A stretch of 64,000 bases of DNA from Halodesulfovibrio aestuarii. GTDB taxonomy: Bacteria > Desulfobacterota > Desulfovibrionia > Desulfovibrionales > Desulfovibrionaceae. The position numbers were made by a program, and so were the translations under genes. Numbering within the stretch: position 1 is the first letter of the stretch; the number at the start of each line of letters is the position of its first letter. This document shows positions 52,363 to 60,877 of the stretch, piece after piece. Location: NCBI RefSeq assembly GCF_050571805.1, contig NZ_CP192219.1. One strand, 5' to 3'. A model generated the notes under the pieces. The model saw only the letters and a program-made list of their open reading frames with translations, did no database searches and was not told the origin of the DNA.

Positions 52363-54735
52363 CTATCCTGTTGGTTGCTCTTTTTTGGCAAGCACTGTTC
52401 GTGGCTTGCTCCCGTCAGCTGGTCCAACGATCCCGTCTTGCTCCATTTGTTCAACAAAACGGGCTGCTTTATTAAAGCCAATTCTGAATCGACGTTGGAT
52501 AAGAGAAATAGATGCTTTGCCATTTTCAATAACAAAAGCAACACATTCTCCGTATAATGGGTCATCCGCTGTACTGTTGTTACCGTTTTCCACACCATTC
52601 ATTGAACCGGATGTATTACCGGTTCCTGCTGTTGCCCATTCTACAAAATCAACCTTGTATGAAGGTGGAAGCTGTTTTTTCCAATGGGCAACAACTGAGA
52701 TTACGTCATCATCACTTACAAATGCTCCATGCATTCGGGTGAGTCTTCCCCCGCCAGGTTTGAATAGCATGTCACCTTTGCCCAGCAAGTGCTCCGCACC
52801 GACTGTATCAAGAATCGTCCGCGAGTCATGTTTGCCTGTAACTTGAAAAGATATTCGACATGGGAAGTTAGCTTTAATCAGACCCGTCACAACATCAACA
52901 CTTGGACGCTGCGTTGCAAGGATAAGGTGAATACCTGCTGCTCGGGCAAGCTGAGCAAGTCGAACAATACTGGTTTCAACTTCTTTTGCTGCGGTTAGCA
53001 TAAGGTCTGCAAGTTCATCGATGATGATAACTAAGTATGGTATTGGCTGTAGGTCTATCAGATTTTCCGGTCTGTCATCACCCAATTGCTTTAATTTAGC
53101 ATTATAACTCAAAACGTTACGAACACCCATGCGGGACATGGCTTCGTAACGTTTGTCCATTTCATGTACTGCCCAGTCCAGCGCATTCTTAGCCTGAGAC
53201 ATATCAGTCACAACAGGGTGCACTAAGTGCGGTAAATCCGCATAAACTGCAAGCTCAATACGTTTTGGGTCAATAAGCAGCAATTGAAGTGAGTCTGGTG
53301 TGGTTTTAAACAGTAAACTCATCAGCACTGAGTTGATAAAAACACTTTTACCCTGACCGGTTGCACCCGCAACAAGCAAGTGAGGCATTTTTGCCAAGTC
53401 TGATGTAAAGGGTATGCCGGAAATATCTTTACCGATAGCCAAAGTAAGCGGATCTTTTGAGTTGATAAACGTTTCTGACGCAAAAAGTTCTCGTAAAGAA
53501 ACCAACTCTCTGATTTCATTTGGTATTTCGATACCGACTGTATCCTTTCCCGGAATCGGAGCTTGGATTCGTACAGAAACGGCACTCAATGCCATTGCTA
53601 TATCGTTAGATAAATTTGCAATTTTGCTTACTTTAACTCCTGGTGCCGGTTTAACTTCAAACATGGTGACAACTGGGCCGGGAGTAATGCGTTGCAGTTC
53701 GCCTTGCACGTTGAAGTCTTCAAGGCACTCCATAACAAGACGCCCTTTCGTCTCCAATACTTCACGCGGAGTTTTTTCAATATCGTCATTACTGTTGGTG
53801 AAGAGGTCAAGCACGGGCAACGAAACTTTTTTGCTTTTCTTGGTAGTTCCCCTTTTTGCTTCGGGGAAATCAAGACCATCCTCAAAAGGATTACCCTCTC
53901 CAATTAATGATGTTTCTTCTTCGGTTGATTTTACAGGTTCATCAATAATGACGGAGCTGAATTCATTGGAGATTGCGCCCGTTGAAGCTATTTCATCCCA
54001 AATTTCTGGTTCATTGTTTTTCGATGGGACACAAATAGATGACGAGGCTGCATCAGGGGCTTCAGTTTTTTTGCCAAAGAGAGAGCGCCGAGCTTTTTTC
54101 TCATTGCTAACTTCAGATGTTTTTTTAATCTTTGTTTTCTTTTTGGTTGTAATCGTTTTTTTGAGTGATGGCTTTTTAATATTACCACTAAGTTTTGTGA
54201 GCCATGCAAACAGGCCAGCCCACGTGCCACCCATGATGAGTTGCACTGCACATAGTGTTATAAAAATCCAAAGTAATGTGCTGCCGATTGGCCGTAAATA
54301 ATACCATGTAACACCAAACAGCACGTCACCCAGTAAACCTCCGCCTAGGATTTCTCCAATATTTAATGGTGCGGCAGAACTTAGTGAGCAAACACTGAGG
54401 CTGAATAAAAATAAGCCGAACCACCTCCACCACTCAATGCAAATTTTTGCAAAAAAACAGCGAATGCCGGATGCAAGAAATCCCAGAGCTAAAAGGTACG
54501 AGGTCAGCCCGAGCATATCGACCAGAAGTCCTGAAAGATATGCTCCAAAAAGACCAGCAGCGTTATGAATAGTTTTAGGCGAACTTACGATATGATTGAG
54601 GCTTGGGTCAGCCTGACTAAATGTCACGAGGCTGATAGTAAGTAAAATGCCCCAGAATGTGATGAATAAAGAAAAAAGTTCGCGAGTTATACGTTGCGTA
54701 TTCGTAATACCATCCTCCAGTAGGAGTGCTACCAA
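52363..54735 (-). CDS. ftsK: DNA translocase FtsK
   Basis: Septal DNA pump coordinating division and dimer resolution. 790 residues: four TM helices in the first 180, an acidic/Lys linker (180-330), then the RecA-like motor with Walker A GATGQGKSV and Walker B LVIIIDELADLM, and a C-terminal gamma winged helix (SISLIQRRFRIGFNKAARFVEQ). Start uncertain: the frame runs to TTG 54735, which has no SD, whereas an ATT at 54708 (five bases after GGAGG) would give MTNTQR and 781 residues. xerD is at 39.2 kb. Confidence 0.92.
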   Translation of the reverse strand: MVALLLEDGITNTQRITRELFSLFITFWGILLTISLVTFSQADPSLNHIVSSPKTIHNAAGLFGAYLSGLLVDMLGLTSYLLALGFLASGIRCFFAKICIEWWRWFGLFLFSLSVCSLSSAAPLNIGEILGGGLLGDVLFGVTWYYLRPIGSTLLWIFITLCAVQLIMGGTWAGLFAWLTKLSGNIKKPSLKKTITTKKKTKIKKTSEVSNEKKARRSLFGKKTEAPDAASSSICVPSKNNEPEIWDEIASTGAISNEFSSVIIDEPVKSTEEETSLIGEGNPFEDGLDFPEAKRGTTKKSKKVSLPVLDLFTNSNDDIEKTPREVLETKGRLVMECLEDFNVQGELQRITPGPVVTMFEVKPAPGVKVSKIANLSNDIAMALSAVSVRIQAPIPGKDTVGIEIPNEIRELVSLRELFASETFINSKDPLTLAIGKDISGIPFTSDLAKMPHLLVAGATGQGKSVFINSVLMSLLFKTTPDSLQLLLIDPKRIELAVYADLPHLVHPVVTDMSQAKNALDWAVHEMDKRYEAMSRMGVRNVLSYNAKLKQLGDDRPENLIDLQPIPYLVIIIDELADLMLTAAKEVETSIVRLAQLARAAGIHLILATQRPSVDVVTGLIKANFPCRISFQVTGKHDSRTILDTVGAEHLLGKGDMLFKPGGGRLTRMHGAFVSDDDVISVVAHWKKQLPPSYKVDFVEWATAGTGNTSGSMNGVENGNNSTADDPLYGECVAFVIENGKASISLIQRRFRIGFNKAARFVEQMEQDGIVGPADGSKPRTVLAKKEQPTG

Positions 54736-54896
54736 TTAATAACAGAAAATAATCAGATACAAATAGAAATGCTAACCAGTTAGTTCGCCACGAATCTGAT
54801 AACCTTGGTGTACTGTAGTCATATTACGGAATGCAATCAACAGCATATTTTTCAATGTGTTTATATGAACAATATTTTGCATTTGTAAAATAGCAT

Positions 54897-54932
54897 AAAA
54901 AAAACGCGTTTAAAATAAAACGCGTTTTTTTA
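54897..54932 (-). terminator. Terminator after efp
   Basis: Stem AAAACGCG/CGCGTTTT with a 12-nt loop and a T-run on both strands, 20 bp beyond the efp stop. Confidence 0.85.
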
Positions 54933-54952
54933 TACAGTTCGGGTGCGTAAAC

Positions 54953-55516
54953 TTATGAGTTTTCGCGACCAAGGTACTCACGAGTACGAGTATCAATTTT
55001 GATTTTATCACCAATGTTGATGAACAGAGGAACGTTTACTTCCAGACCTGTTTCAATGGTAGCTGGTTTTGTAACGTTGGAAACCGTGTCACCTTTTGCA
55101 CCTGGTTCGGTGTGGGTTACTTCGAATACAAGAGCTGCAGGAAGTTCCAGAATAAGTGGTTCACCATTGTAGAGCATTACTTTTACTTCCTGACCGTCTT
55201 TAAGGAAGTTTTCTGCACCATCAGATTTTTCGGTGCTCATGTAGTGCTGTTCGTAAGAACCGAGGTCCATCAGAACAAGGTTGTCACCTTCCATGTAGAG
55301 GTACTGCATTGCAGCATGTTCAATATCCGGACGACCAACTTTTTCACCGGAACGGAAGGTGTTATCAACTACGCGGCCTGTAAGAAGGTTGCGCAGCTTT
55401 GTGCGGATCATAGCACCGCCTTTGCCCGGTTTAAAGTGCTGAAATTCTACAATTTCGTATGGGGTGCCGTCTAAAAGGATTTTAAGACCACGTTTAAAAT
55501 CAGTGGTTGAGAACAT
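54953..55516 (-). CDS. efp: Elongation factor P
   Basis: Relieves ribosome stalling at polyproline. Start ATG 55516 (MFSTTDF) behind SD GGAGGA; the frame continues to 55528. KOW-like N-terminal domain with Lys in PGKGGA (the residue modified by EpmA or another enzyme) and two OB folds. 187 residues, normal length. The aroQ gene ends 44 bp upstream. Confidence 0.97.
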   Translation of the reverse strand: MFSTTDFKRGLKILLDGTPYEIVEFQHFKPGKGGAMIRTKLRNLLTGRVVDNTFRSGEKVGRPDIEHAAMQYLYMEGDNLVLMDLGSYEQHYMSTEKSDGAENFLKDGQEVKVMLYNGEPLILELPAALVFEVTHTEPGAKGDTVSNVTKPATIETGLEVNVPLFINIGDKIKIDTRTREYLGRENS

Positions 55517-55560
55517 GTATTCCTCCAAGTAGTTCCGATGGGTAACCGGAAAATTAAATT

Positions 55561-56016
55561 CTAATTTTCAAGGTGCTGAAACAGTGCCTGCACGGCAAGT
55601 GCGTAACTCATCATGCCGAAACCTGCAATAACACCAATGACATGTCGACCAATAAAACTTTTTTGCCGCGTTGGTTCGGAGCGAGCAAGTACATTGCTTA
55701 AATGTACCTCCACCACGGGCAATTCAATCCAGGCAAGACAATCTGCTAAAGCAAGGCTAGTGTGGGTGTAGGCACCAGCATTAAGCACTATGCCGTCAAT
55801 CCCTTCTTCTCTTGCTTGTTCAATGCGATCAATCAGTTTGCCTTCTGAATTATTTTGATAAAATTCAAGGGAAACGCGTTGGCTATTTTTTCCAAGCACC
55901 TGCAATACCAGTTCGGGTAAAATATCCATGGTGCTGCTACCATAGATTTCCGGCTGGCGTTTTCCTAGTGCTCCTAAGTTAGGACCATTAAGAACCAATA
56001 TGTTGTAACCGGGCAT
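55561..56016 (-). CDS. aroQ: 3-dehydroquinate dehydratase, type II
   Basis: Step three of the shikimate pathway. 151 residues with the N-terminal NGPNLGALGKRQPEIYG (catalytic Tyr/Arg loop), NSEGKLID, and NAGAYTHTSLAL with the catalytic His. Type II, not AroD. In an operon with efp. Divergent from engB. Confidence 0.95.
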   Translation of the reverse strand: MPGYNILVLNGPNLGALGKRQPEIYGSSTMDILPELVLQVLGKNSQRVSLEFYQNNSEGKLIDRIEQAREEGIDGIVLNAGAYTHTSLALADCLAWIELPVVEVHLSNVLARSEPTRQKSFIGRHVIGVIAGFGMMSYALAVQALFQHLEN

Positions 56017-56149
56017 GCGTACTCCCTTTGTCTTTACACATTGCTGTTATACCATTAGGAATGGTGGAAACAAACGGGTAATATTTTCCAAAGCGCTGCT
56101 TGTTGTCAAGCTTGGCGTTGCCTTTATTAACTATTACCAAAGGCCCCTC

Positions 56150-56881
56150 ATGCAACCAAATCTTATTTTAGAAGACACAATATATACGCTCGAACAACTT
56201 CAAGAAATTGAGGTTCCGCAAATTGCTCTTGCAGGACGCTCCAATGTTGGTAAGTCTTCTCTTATCAATGCGTTAGCAGGACGAAAAAATCTCGCCCGCA
56301 TTAGTTCTACACCTGGCAAAACCCAATCAATCAACTTTTATAAAGTTGAACCTTGGCAATACTATCTTGTAGATCTTCCAGGCTACGGTTACGCGAAGGT
56401 TTCTAAAGCAGATCGCCAGAAATGGGCTGAGCTTATTAATCAGTACCTCATTTCCACTCCGGGACTCAAAGCTCTCGCAGTTCTTATCGACAGTCGCGTT
56501 CCGCCACAGCAAATTGATATCGAGCTGACTAGCTATGCCCGGCAGATTGATCTGCCACTTATCCCAATTCTCACGAAATGTGATAAGTGTAAGCAGCGTG
56601 AGCGCGATGCAAAACAAAATGAATGGGCAAAACTCCTTGGCGGAATTAGACCCATTATGTCTTCAGCTTCATCCGGATTAGGCCTCGACAAGATCTGGCA
56701 TGCATTTGCAGAACATGCGATGGATCCAGAAGAGTTTGCCCGAATTGATGCGGAAGTGAAAAAAGCCAGAGCTGAGAAAAAAGCACAACGCGTTGCTCGT
56801 GCTGAAAAACGTGAGAACGCTAGCCCTAAGGCAAAAACAAAAAAAGCTACTCCTTCTAATAAGAAAAAGAAGAAAAAGTAG
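56150..56881 (+). CDS. engB: Ribosome-biogenesis GTPase EngB (YsxC/YihA)
   Basis: Helps assemble the 50S subunit. GTPase motifs: G1 GRSNVGKSS, G3 DLPGYG, G4 TKCD, G5 SSAS. The frame is open from 56015, but the ATG at 56150 (MQPNLIL) matches the family start (243 aa). After about 205, a Lys/Ala-rich tail of 35 residues ends in seven Lys, longer than in E. coli and suited to RNA binding. Confidence 0.93.
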   Translation: MQPNLILEDTIYTLEQLQEIEVPQIALAGRSNVGKSSLINALAGRKNLARISSTPGKTQSINFYKVEPWQYYLVDLPGYGYAKVSKADRQKWAELINQYLISTPGLKALAVLIDSRVPPQQIDIELTSYARQIDLPLIPILTKCDKCKQRERDAKQNEWAKLLGGIRPIMSSASSGLGLDKIWHAFAEHAMDPEEFARIDAEVKKARAEKKAQRVARAEKRENASPKAKTKKATPSNKKKKKK

Positions 56882-56943
56882 CGGCTGTAAAGGCTTTTCT
56901 TTAATTTTGGTACGTTGCTTTCCCTCGGAATGCAAGAAATATT

Positions 56944-56980
56944 CAAGTGAGTTCGCATATTGCGGGCTCACTTTTTTTAT
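56944..56980 (+). terminator. Terminator after engB
   Basis: Stem AGTGAG/CTCACT extended by an inner TCGCA/TGCG pairing, followed by seven T. Confidence 0.8.
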
Positions 56981-57093
56981 GACCGTATGGTGAGATTGCG
57001 GTTAGATAGAGCTTTTATCAGAACAGAGATAGTAAAGGGGACATATGCTGTTGCATATGCCCCCCACTACACTTTAGTTAACCAATTGTTACT

Positions 57094-60000
57094 CTACCAT
57101 TTTTTCTTGCGCTGTGCTTCAAGAGCAACAGCTTGCTCTTCAAAGCTAGCGAAGCCGGCTTGGTGGAGAGCGTCAAGAACCGTCTGTTCCCAGTTCCAGC
57201 CTGCATAAATTACAGGTTTGTGGAACTTCGCACGGAATTGTTCCAGTTCCTGACGGTAGAATTTTTCTTTAGGAGTTTCGATAGATTCGCGAAGCTGCTC
57301 ATGTAAACGAGCAATTTCACCTTCATACCAATCGAGGATGTCCTGAGCGTTTTTGTACTTCTTGAGAATATGTCCGTATCCATTTTCATTTAACAGAACA
57401 CGAATTTTCTGAAGGTACTTGTCACCAAGCCACTGACCGAGCTGTTCGGTTTTAATGTTCTCCTGCTCTATCTCAGCCATGTCCATTTTTGTCTGGAAGT
57501 ATGTGTCTGGTACTACTGACGCAGATACAATTCCAGCAATGGCAACAAGACCACGAAGCACGGTGCTGTTTGAAACACCCTGACCGCAGAAGCCAACTTT
57601 TTTACCGTATTTCTGACCAGTGAAGATGGTACAAAGAATTGCCCAGATAACAGCAGGATCTTCTTCATCGTAGATGTGGGAAAGACTTGCATTATCTCGG
57701 TCAGTTGCCAGAACCATCTGAGTCATATCGTTGGAGCCGATGGAGAATCCGTCGAATTCCTGAATAAACTGTTTTGCAAGAATAGCGTTACTTGGGATCT
57801 CAGACATGAGGATGATTTTGAGACCATCTTCGCCACGCTTGAGTTTGTGCACCTGCTCGAGGTAGCGGCGCATTGCTCTACCTTCTTCAAGTGTACGGAC
57901 AAATGGAAGCATAATCTGCAGATTGGTTCCGCCGTACACGCCACGAGCAAGTTTGAAAGCTTCGATTTCCCAATCGTGGATGTTACGGGAAACACCACGG
58001 TAGCCAAGCATTGGGTTATCTTCGAAGTGTTCAAACAAAGAACCGCCAAGCAAGTTGCGGTACTCATTGGATTTGAAGTCGGTGGTTCTGTAGATAATGT
58101 CTTTTCCATAGAATGCCATTGCGAACAGTGCGAGTCCCTGTGAGAGGGTCTGTACGTAATGTTCTTTACCAGAACGGTATCCGCGTGATTTAATAATGGT
58201 GCGGATATTTTCTGGAATACTGCGCATGTCACGGATTTCTTTTTCTAAGCCGGAAGTGAGAGCAACCTCTACACGAACCTGCTGTACTTTTTGGATTACG
58301 TCCATAACTACAGGATCTGTGGCTGCCTTGGCTGTAAGCGCTTTCACTGATGCATCAATTTCAGCCTTGCGTCGAGTGCTTTCCGGATCTGTTCCGGTGA
58401 GCTTCATCAGTTCATCAGAGAAGCCCATAACAGCAGAAATGTGGTCTTCAAGGTTTTCAGAAGTCTTGAGGACATCAAATCGACGTGTTGCCGTTTCCAT
58501 GTATGCATCAAGCTTATGATCAAGTTCACGCATGCGACGGTGTACTGCAAGTACTTCGTCGGTGCCGCGTGGCTGTTCATTTTCGGTAAGCTTTTCAATT
58601 TCTTCGGAAAGACCGGTTAGGTGACCTACGTACTCACGAAGGTTGAAGTCTACACCAACAATACCCAGAGCAAGCTGTTCACGAAGCACTTTTGTAAGCT
58701 GACTTTCCAACTCGTGCACTTTGCTAGCAACTACTCGTTCTAGTTCTCCGGAATCGTAAGCTTCAAGTGCTTTCGGGTGGATGGATATGTTGCCGAGCAT
58801 GAACTCTGCACGGAGCAGACCAACCTCGAAATCGGTTACATTTCTAAGTCTGGAAAGGAAAAGAGATTGACCTACGTCGGCGAGAATAAGGCCAACTTTG
58901 GTCTTGGTTTCAGGCAGCTTTGCAAGATTCATTTCGCCGCCAACCTCTTTTAGAGGAAGTAGACCGCGATATACTTTGCCACGAGTACCATCAACTGTAA
59001 TCTCTTCGCCATCAAGGTTGCGAAGAACTTCAAGACGCTGGATACCAATGATTGCCGGAATACCAAGTTCTCGAGAGGTGATAGCAGCGTGACTGGTGTC
59101 ACCACCGACGTCTGCAAGAATAGAAGAAGCAATACGCATGCCCGGAACCATGTCAGGGTCGGTACGTTCTGCTGCCAGAATATCACCTTTAATAATTTTG
59201 TTCAGTTCAAGTGCTGAACGGAGATATTTTACACGTCCTTGTCCTGCACCGCGAGATGCACCGTTACCTTCTAAGATAACTTCTGCATTTGCTGCTGCTT
59301 TTTCATCCACCTCAAGACGGCGCATGAAAATAGTATCTGGATGAAGTTCAAATTCTTCATTCCAGCGGGTTTCTGGACGAGCCTGAACAAACCAGAGTCT
59401 ATCAGCGTCATCAATACAAAATTCTGTATCCATGATCATGCCGCCGTAAGCAATTGAAATGCCACGAACGCCACGCGCTACTTCTTCTGCCTGTGCAAGT
59501 GAAAGTGACCAACGGAATGCTTCGAGGTCAGGAACATCCACCATTTTGGTGCCACCCTTTGCTTCGTAGACAATTTTTTTGTCTTTGCAACCCATCTGAC
59601 GAATAACAACTTCTTGTTTATCGTCGCGCTGGAACACGTAGAATTTATCAGGGGTTACCATACCGCCAACTACTGCCTCGCCGAGACCGTAACTAGCATC
59701 AATGGAAACAAGGTCTTTTCTGTCTGTGCCGCGACAACCTGTTGCAGTATCTGCGGAGAATGCAGTACCGGATATAACAGGGTTAATCATGCGCATAATA
59801 CAAACAGAAAGTGATGTATTTTCAATGGCCCATTCTTCTTTTGCTTTAATCGCAATCGAATTGTCGCCGGTTGCTTCTGCACGCGCCATTGCATCCAGAA
59901 TGGCTTCACGACGGTAGGTCATTGAGCGAAGGTTATACGCAGACGCGCAATCCCAATGGTACGCTTCAACACATCTGTTTTCGCTAACGATGTTCAGGTA

Positions 60001-60669
60001 CGTATCCTGAAGACCTGCAAATGCTTTTTTGCGAGAATCTTCGCCAGCCGCGGATGATCGGACTGCTACAGGAACGTCTTCAAGCCCCGCTTCTTTGCAG
60101 ATTGCGTTGTACGCATCTCGTACGCAACCGGTTACACTGTCAGGCAACACTACAGAGAGGATGCCGGCCTGAACCAGTACTGAACGTTTGCGAAGCTGGT
60201 CAATTCCTTCTGGAGAAGTAGCAAAACCCTCAACAACGTTGTTTACAAAGGTTCTAGTCTTAAGGGTGTTCTGAGTGCCTTCAGCTTCAGCTTCAGCGCG
60301 AATTTCTTTAGCGATGTTTCGTACAAACTTCTGCAAGAACTCAGGGTCTTTGTTAATTTCAGGGTCATTCCAGTCAATTCGGTTGTACTCTTTGTCAACC
60401 ATGGAGCGAACAAGTGAAGCGTTCACTTTCGTTTCATCCATGAGCTGGTGGAAGGCTATGGAAGAGATTGCACGAAATTGCGGAGCCCGAATACCGTCAA
60501 CCTGACTAATAATAGCGGTGTTGTAGTTTTTACCACCAACAAGAAGCTCTGCTTCTTCGCCAATGGCTACAATATCTGCACCTGTAAGAACTAATTTTTT
60601 TTGAAGTTCTACAATCTTAGTCGCTTGTGCTTTAACACTCTTGGAATCGTCAGCCTTTTTCTTGGCCAT
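57094..60669 (-). CDS. PEP synthase/PPDK-like enzyme, enlarged
   Basis: 1191 residues versus 792 for E. coli PpsA. N-terminal ATP-grasp PEP/pyruvate-binding domain begins about 200 (VAVRSSAAGEDSRKKAFAGLQ), the phospho-His domain holds His527 in GGDTSHAA, and the PEP-binding barrel ends with Cys1028 in GFCGQG. An extra 150-250 residues lie between these domains and about 120 at the C-terminus. The first 190 residues have no match I recognise. Makes PEP from pyruvate and ATP for gluconeogenesis, or a related phosphotransfer. The pyruvate carboxylase gene lies 208 bp upstream on the same strand. Confidence 0.85.
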   Translation of the reverse strand: MAKKKADDSKSVKAQATKIVELQKKLVLTGADIVAIGEEAELLVGGKNYNTAIISQVDGIRAPQFRAISSIAFHQLMDETKVNASLVRSMVDKEYNRIDWNDPEINKDPEFLQKFVRNIAKEIRAEAEAEGTQNTLKTRTFVNNVVEGFATSPEGIDQLRKRSVLVQAGILSVVLPDSVTGCVRDAYNAICKEAGLEDVPVAVRSSAAGEDSRKKAFAGLQDTYLNIVSENRCVEAYHWDCASAYNLRSMTYRREAILDAMARAEATGDNSIAIKAKEEWAIENTSLSVCIMRMINPVISGTAFSADTATGCRGTDRKDLVSIDASYGLGEAVVGGMVTPDKFYVFQRDDKQEVVIRQMGCKDKKIVYEAKGGTKMVDVPDLEAFRWSLSLAQAEEVARGVRGISIAYGGMIMDTEFCIDDADRLWFVQARPETRWNEEFELHPDTIFMRRLEVDEKAAANAEVILEGNGASRGAGQGRVKYLRSALELNKIIKGDILAAERTDPDMVPGMRIASSILADVGGDTSHAAITSRELGIPAIIGIQRLEVLRNLDGEEITVDGTRGKVYRGLLPLKEVGGEMNLAKLPETKTKVGLILADVGQSLFLSRLRNVTDFEVGLLRAEFMLGNISIHPKALEAYDSGELERVVASKVHELESQLTKVLREQLALGIVGVDFNLREYVGHLTGLSEEIEKLTENEQPRGTDEVLAVHRRMRELDHKLDAYMETATRRFDVLKTSENLEDHISAVMGFSDELMKLTGTDPESTRRKAEIDASVKALTAKAATDPVVMDVIQKVQQVRVEVALTSGLEKEIRDMRSIPENIRTIIKSRGYRSGKEHYVQTLSQGLALFAMAFYGKDIIYRTTDFKSNEYRNLLGGSLFEHFEDNPMLGYRGVSRNIHDWEIEAFKLARGVYGGTNLQIMLPFVRTLEEGRAMRRYLEQVHKLKRGEDGLKIILMSEIPSNAILAKQFIQEFDGFSIGSNDMTQMVLATDRDNASLSHIYDEEDPAVIWAILCTIFTGQKYGKKVGFCGQGVSNSTVLRGLVAIAGIVSASVVPDTYFQTKMDMAEIEQENIKTEQLGQWLGDKYLQKIRVLLNENGYGHILKKYKNAQDILDWYEGEIARLHEQLRESIETPKEKFYRQELEQFRAKFHKPVIYAGWNWEQTVLDALHQAGFASFEEQAVALEAQRKKKW

Positions 60670-60810
60670 CAGTCTTTCCTCCTGGAAGGACTTATCACTT
60701 TAAAAAACCGGAAACTATAACTTATAGAGTAAATACTCTACGCCCATCGTTAGAATTAGATTTTGATAAACAACTTTTTTTATAGGCAATACCTACACGG
60801 TGGTTATTTA

Positions 60811-60838
60811 ATGGAGAGTCCCACTCGGGACTCTCCAT
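60811..60838 (-). terminator. Perfect hairpin between the carboxylase and PEP synthase-like genes
   Basis: A 12-bp perfect stem ATGGAGAGTCCC with complement and loop ACTC. Strong stem, but only TTAAAT-like sequence follows on the minus strand, so it may be a partial terminator, a processing site or an attenuator for the next gene. Confidence 0.6.
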
Positions 60839-60877
60839 ATTCTCTAATCCTTACTCATGCCGAAACATGAGACCCAT

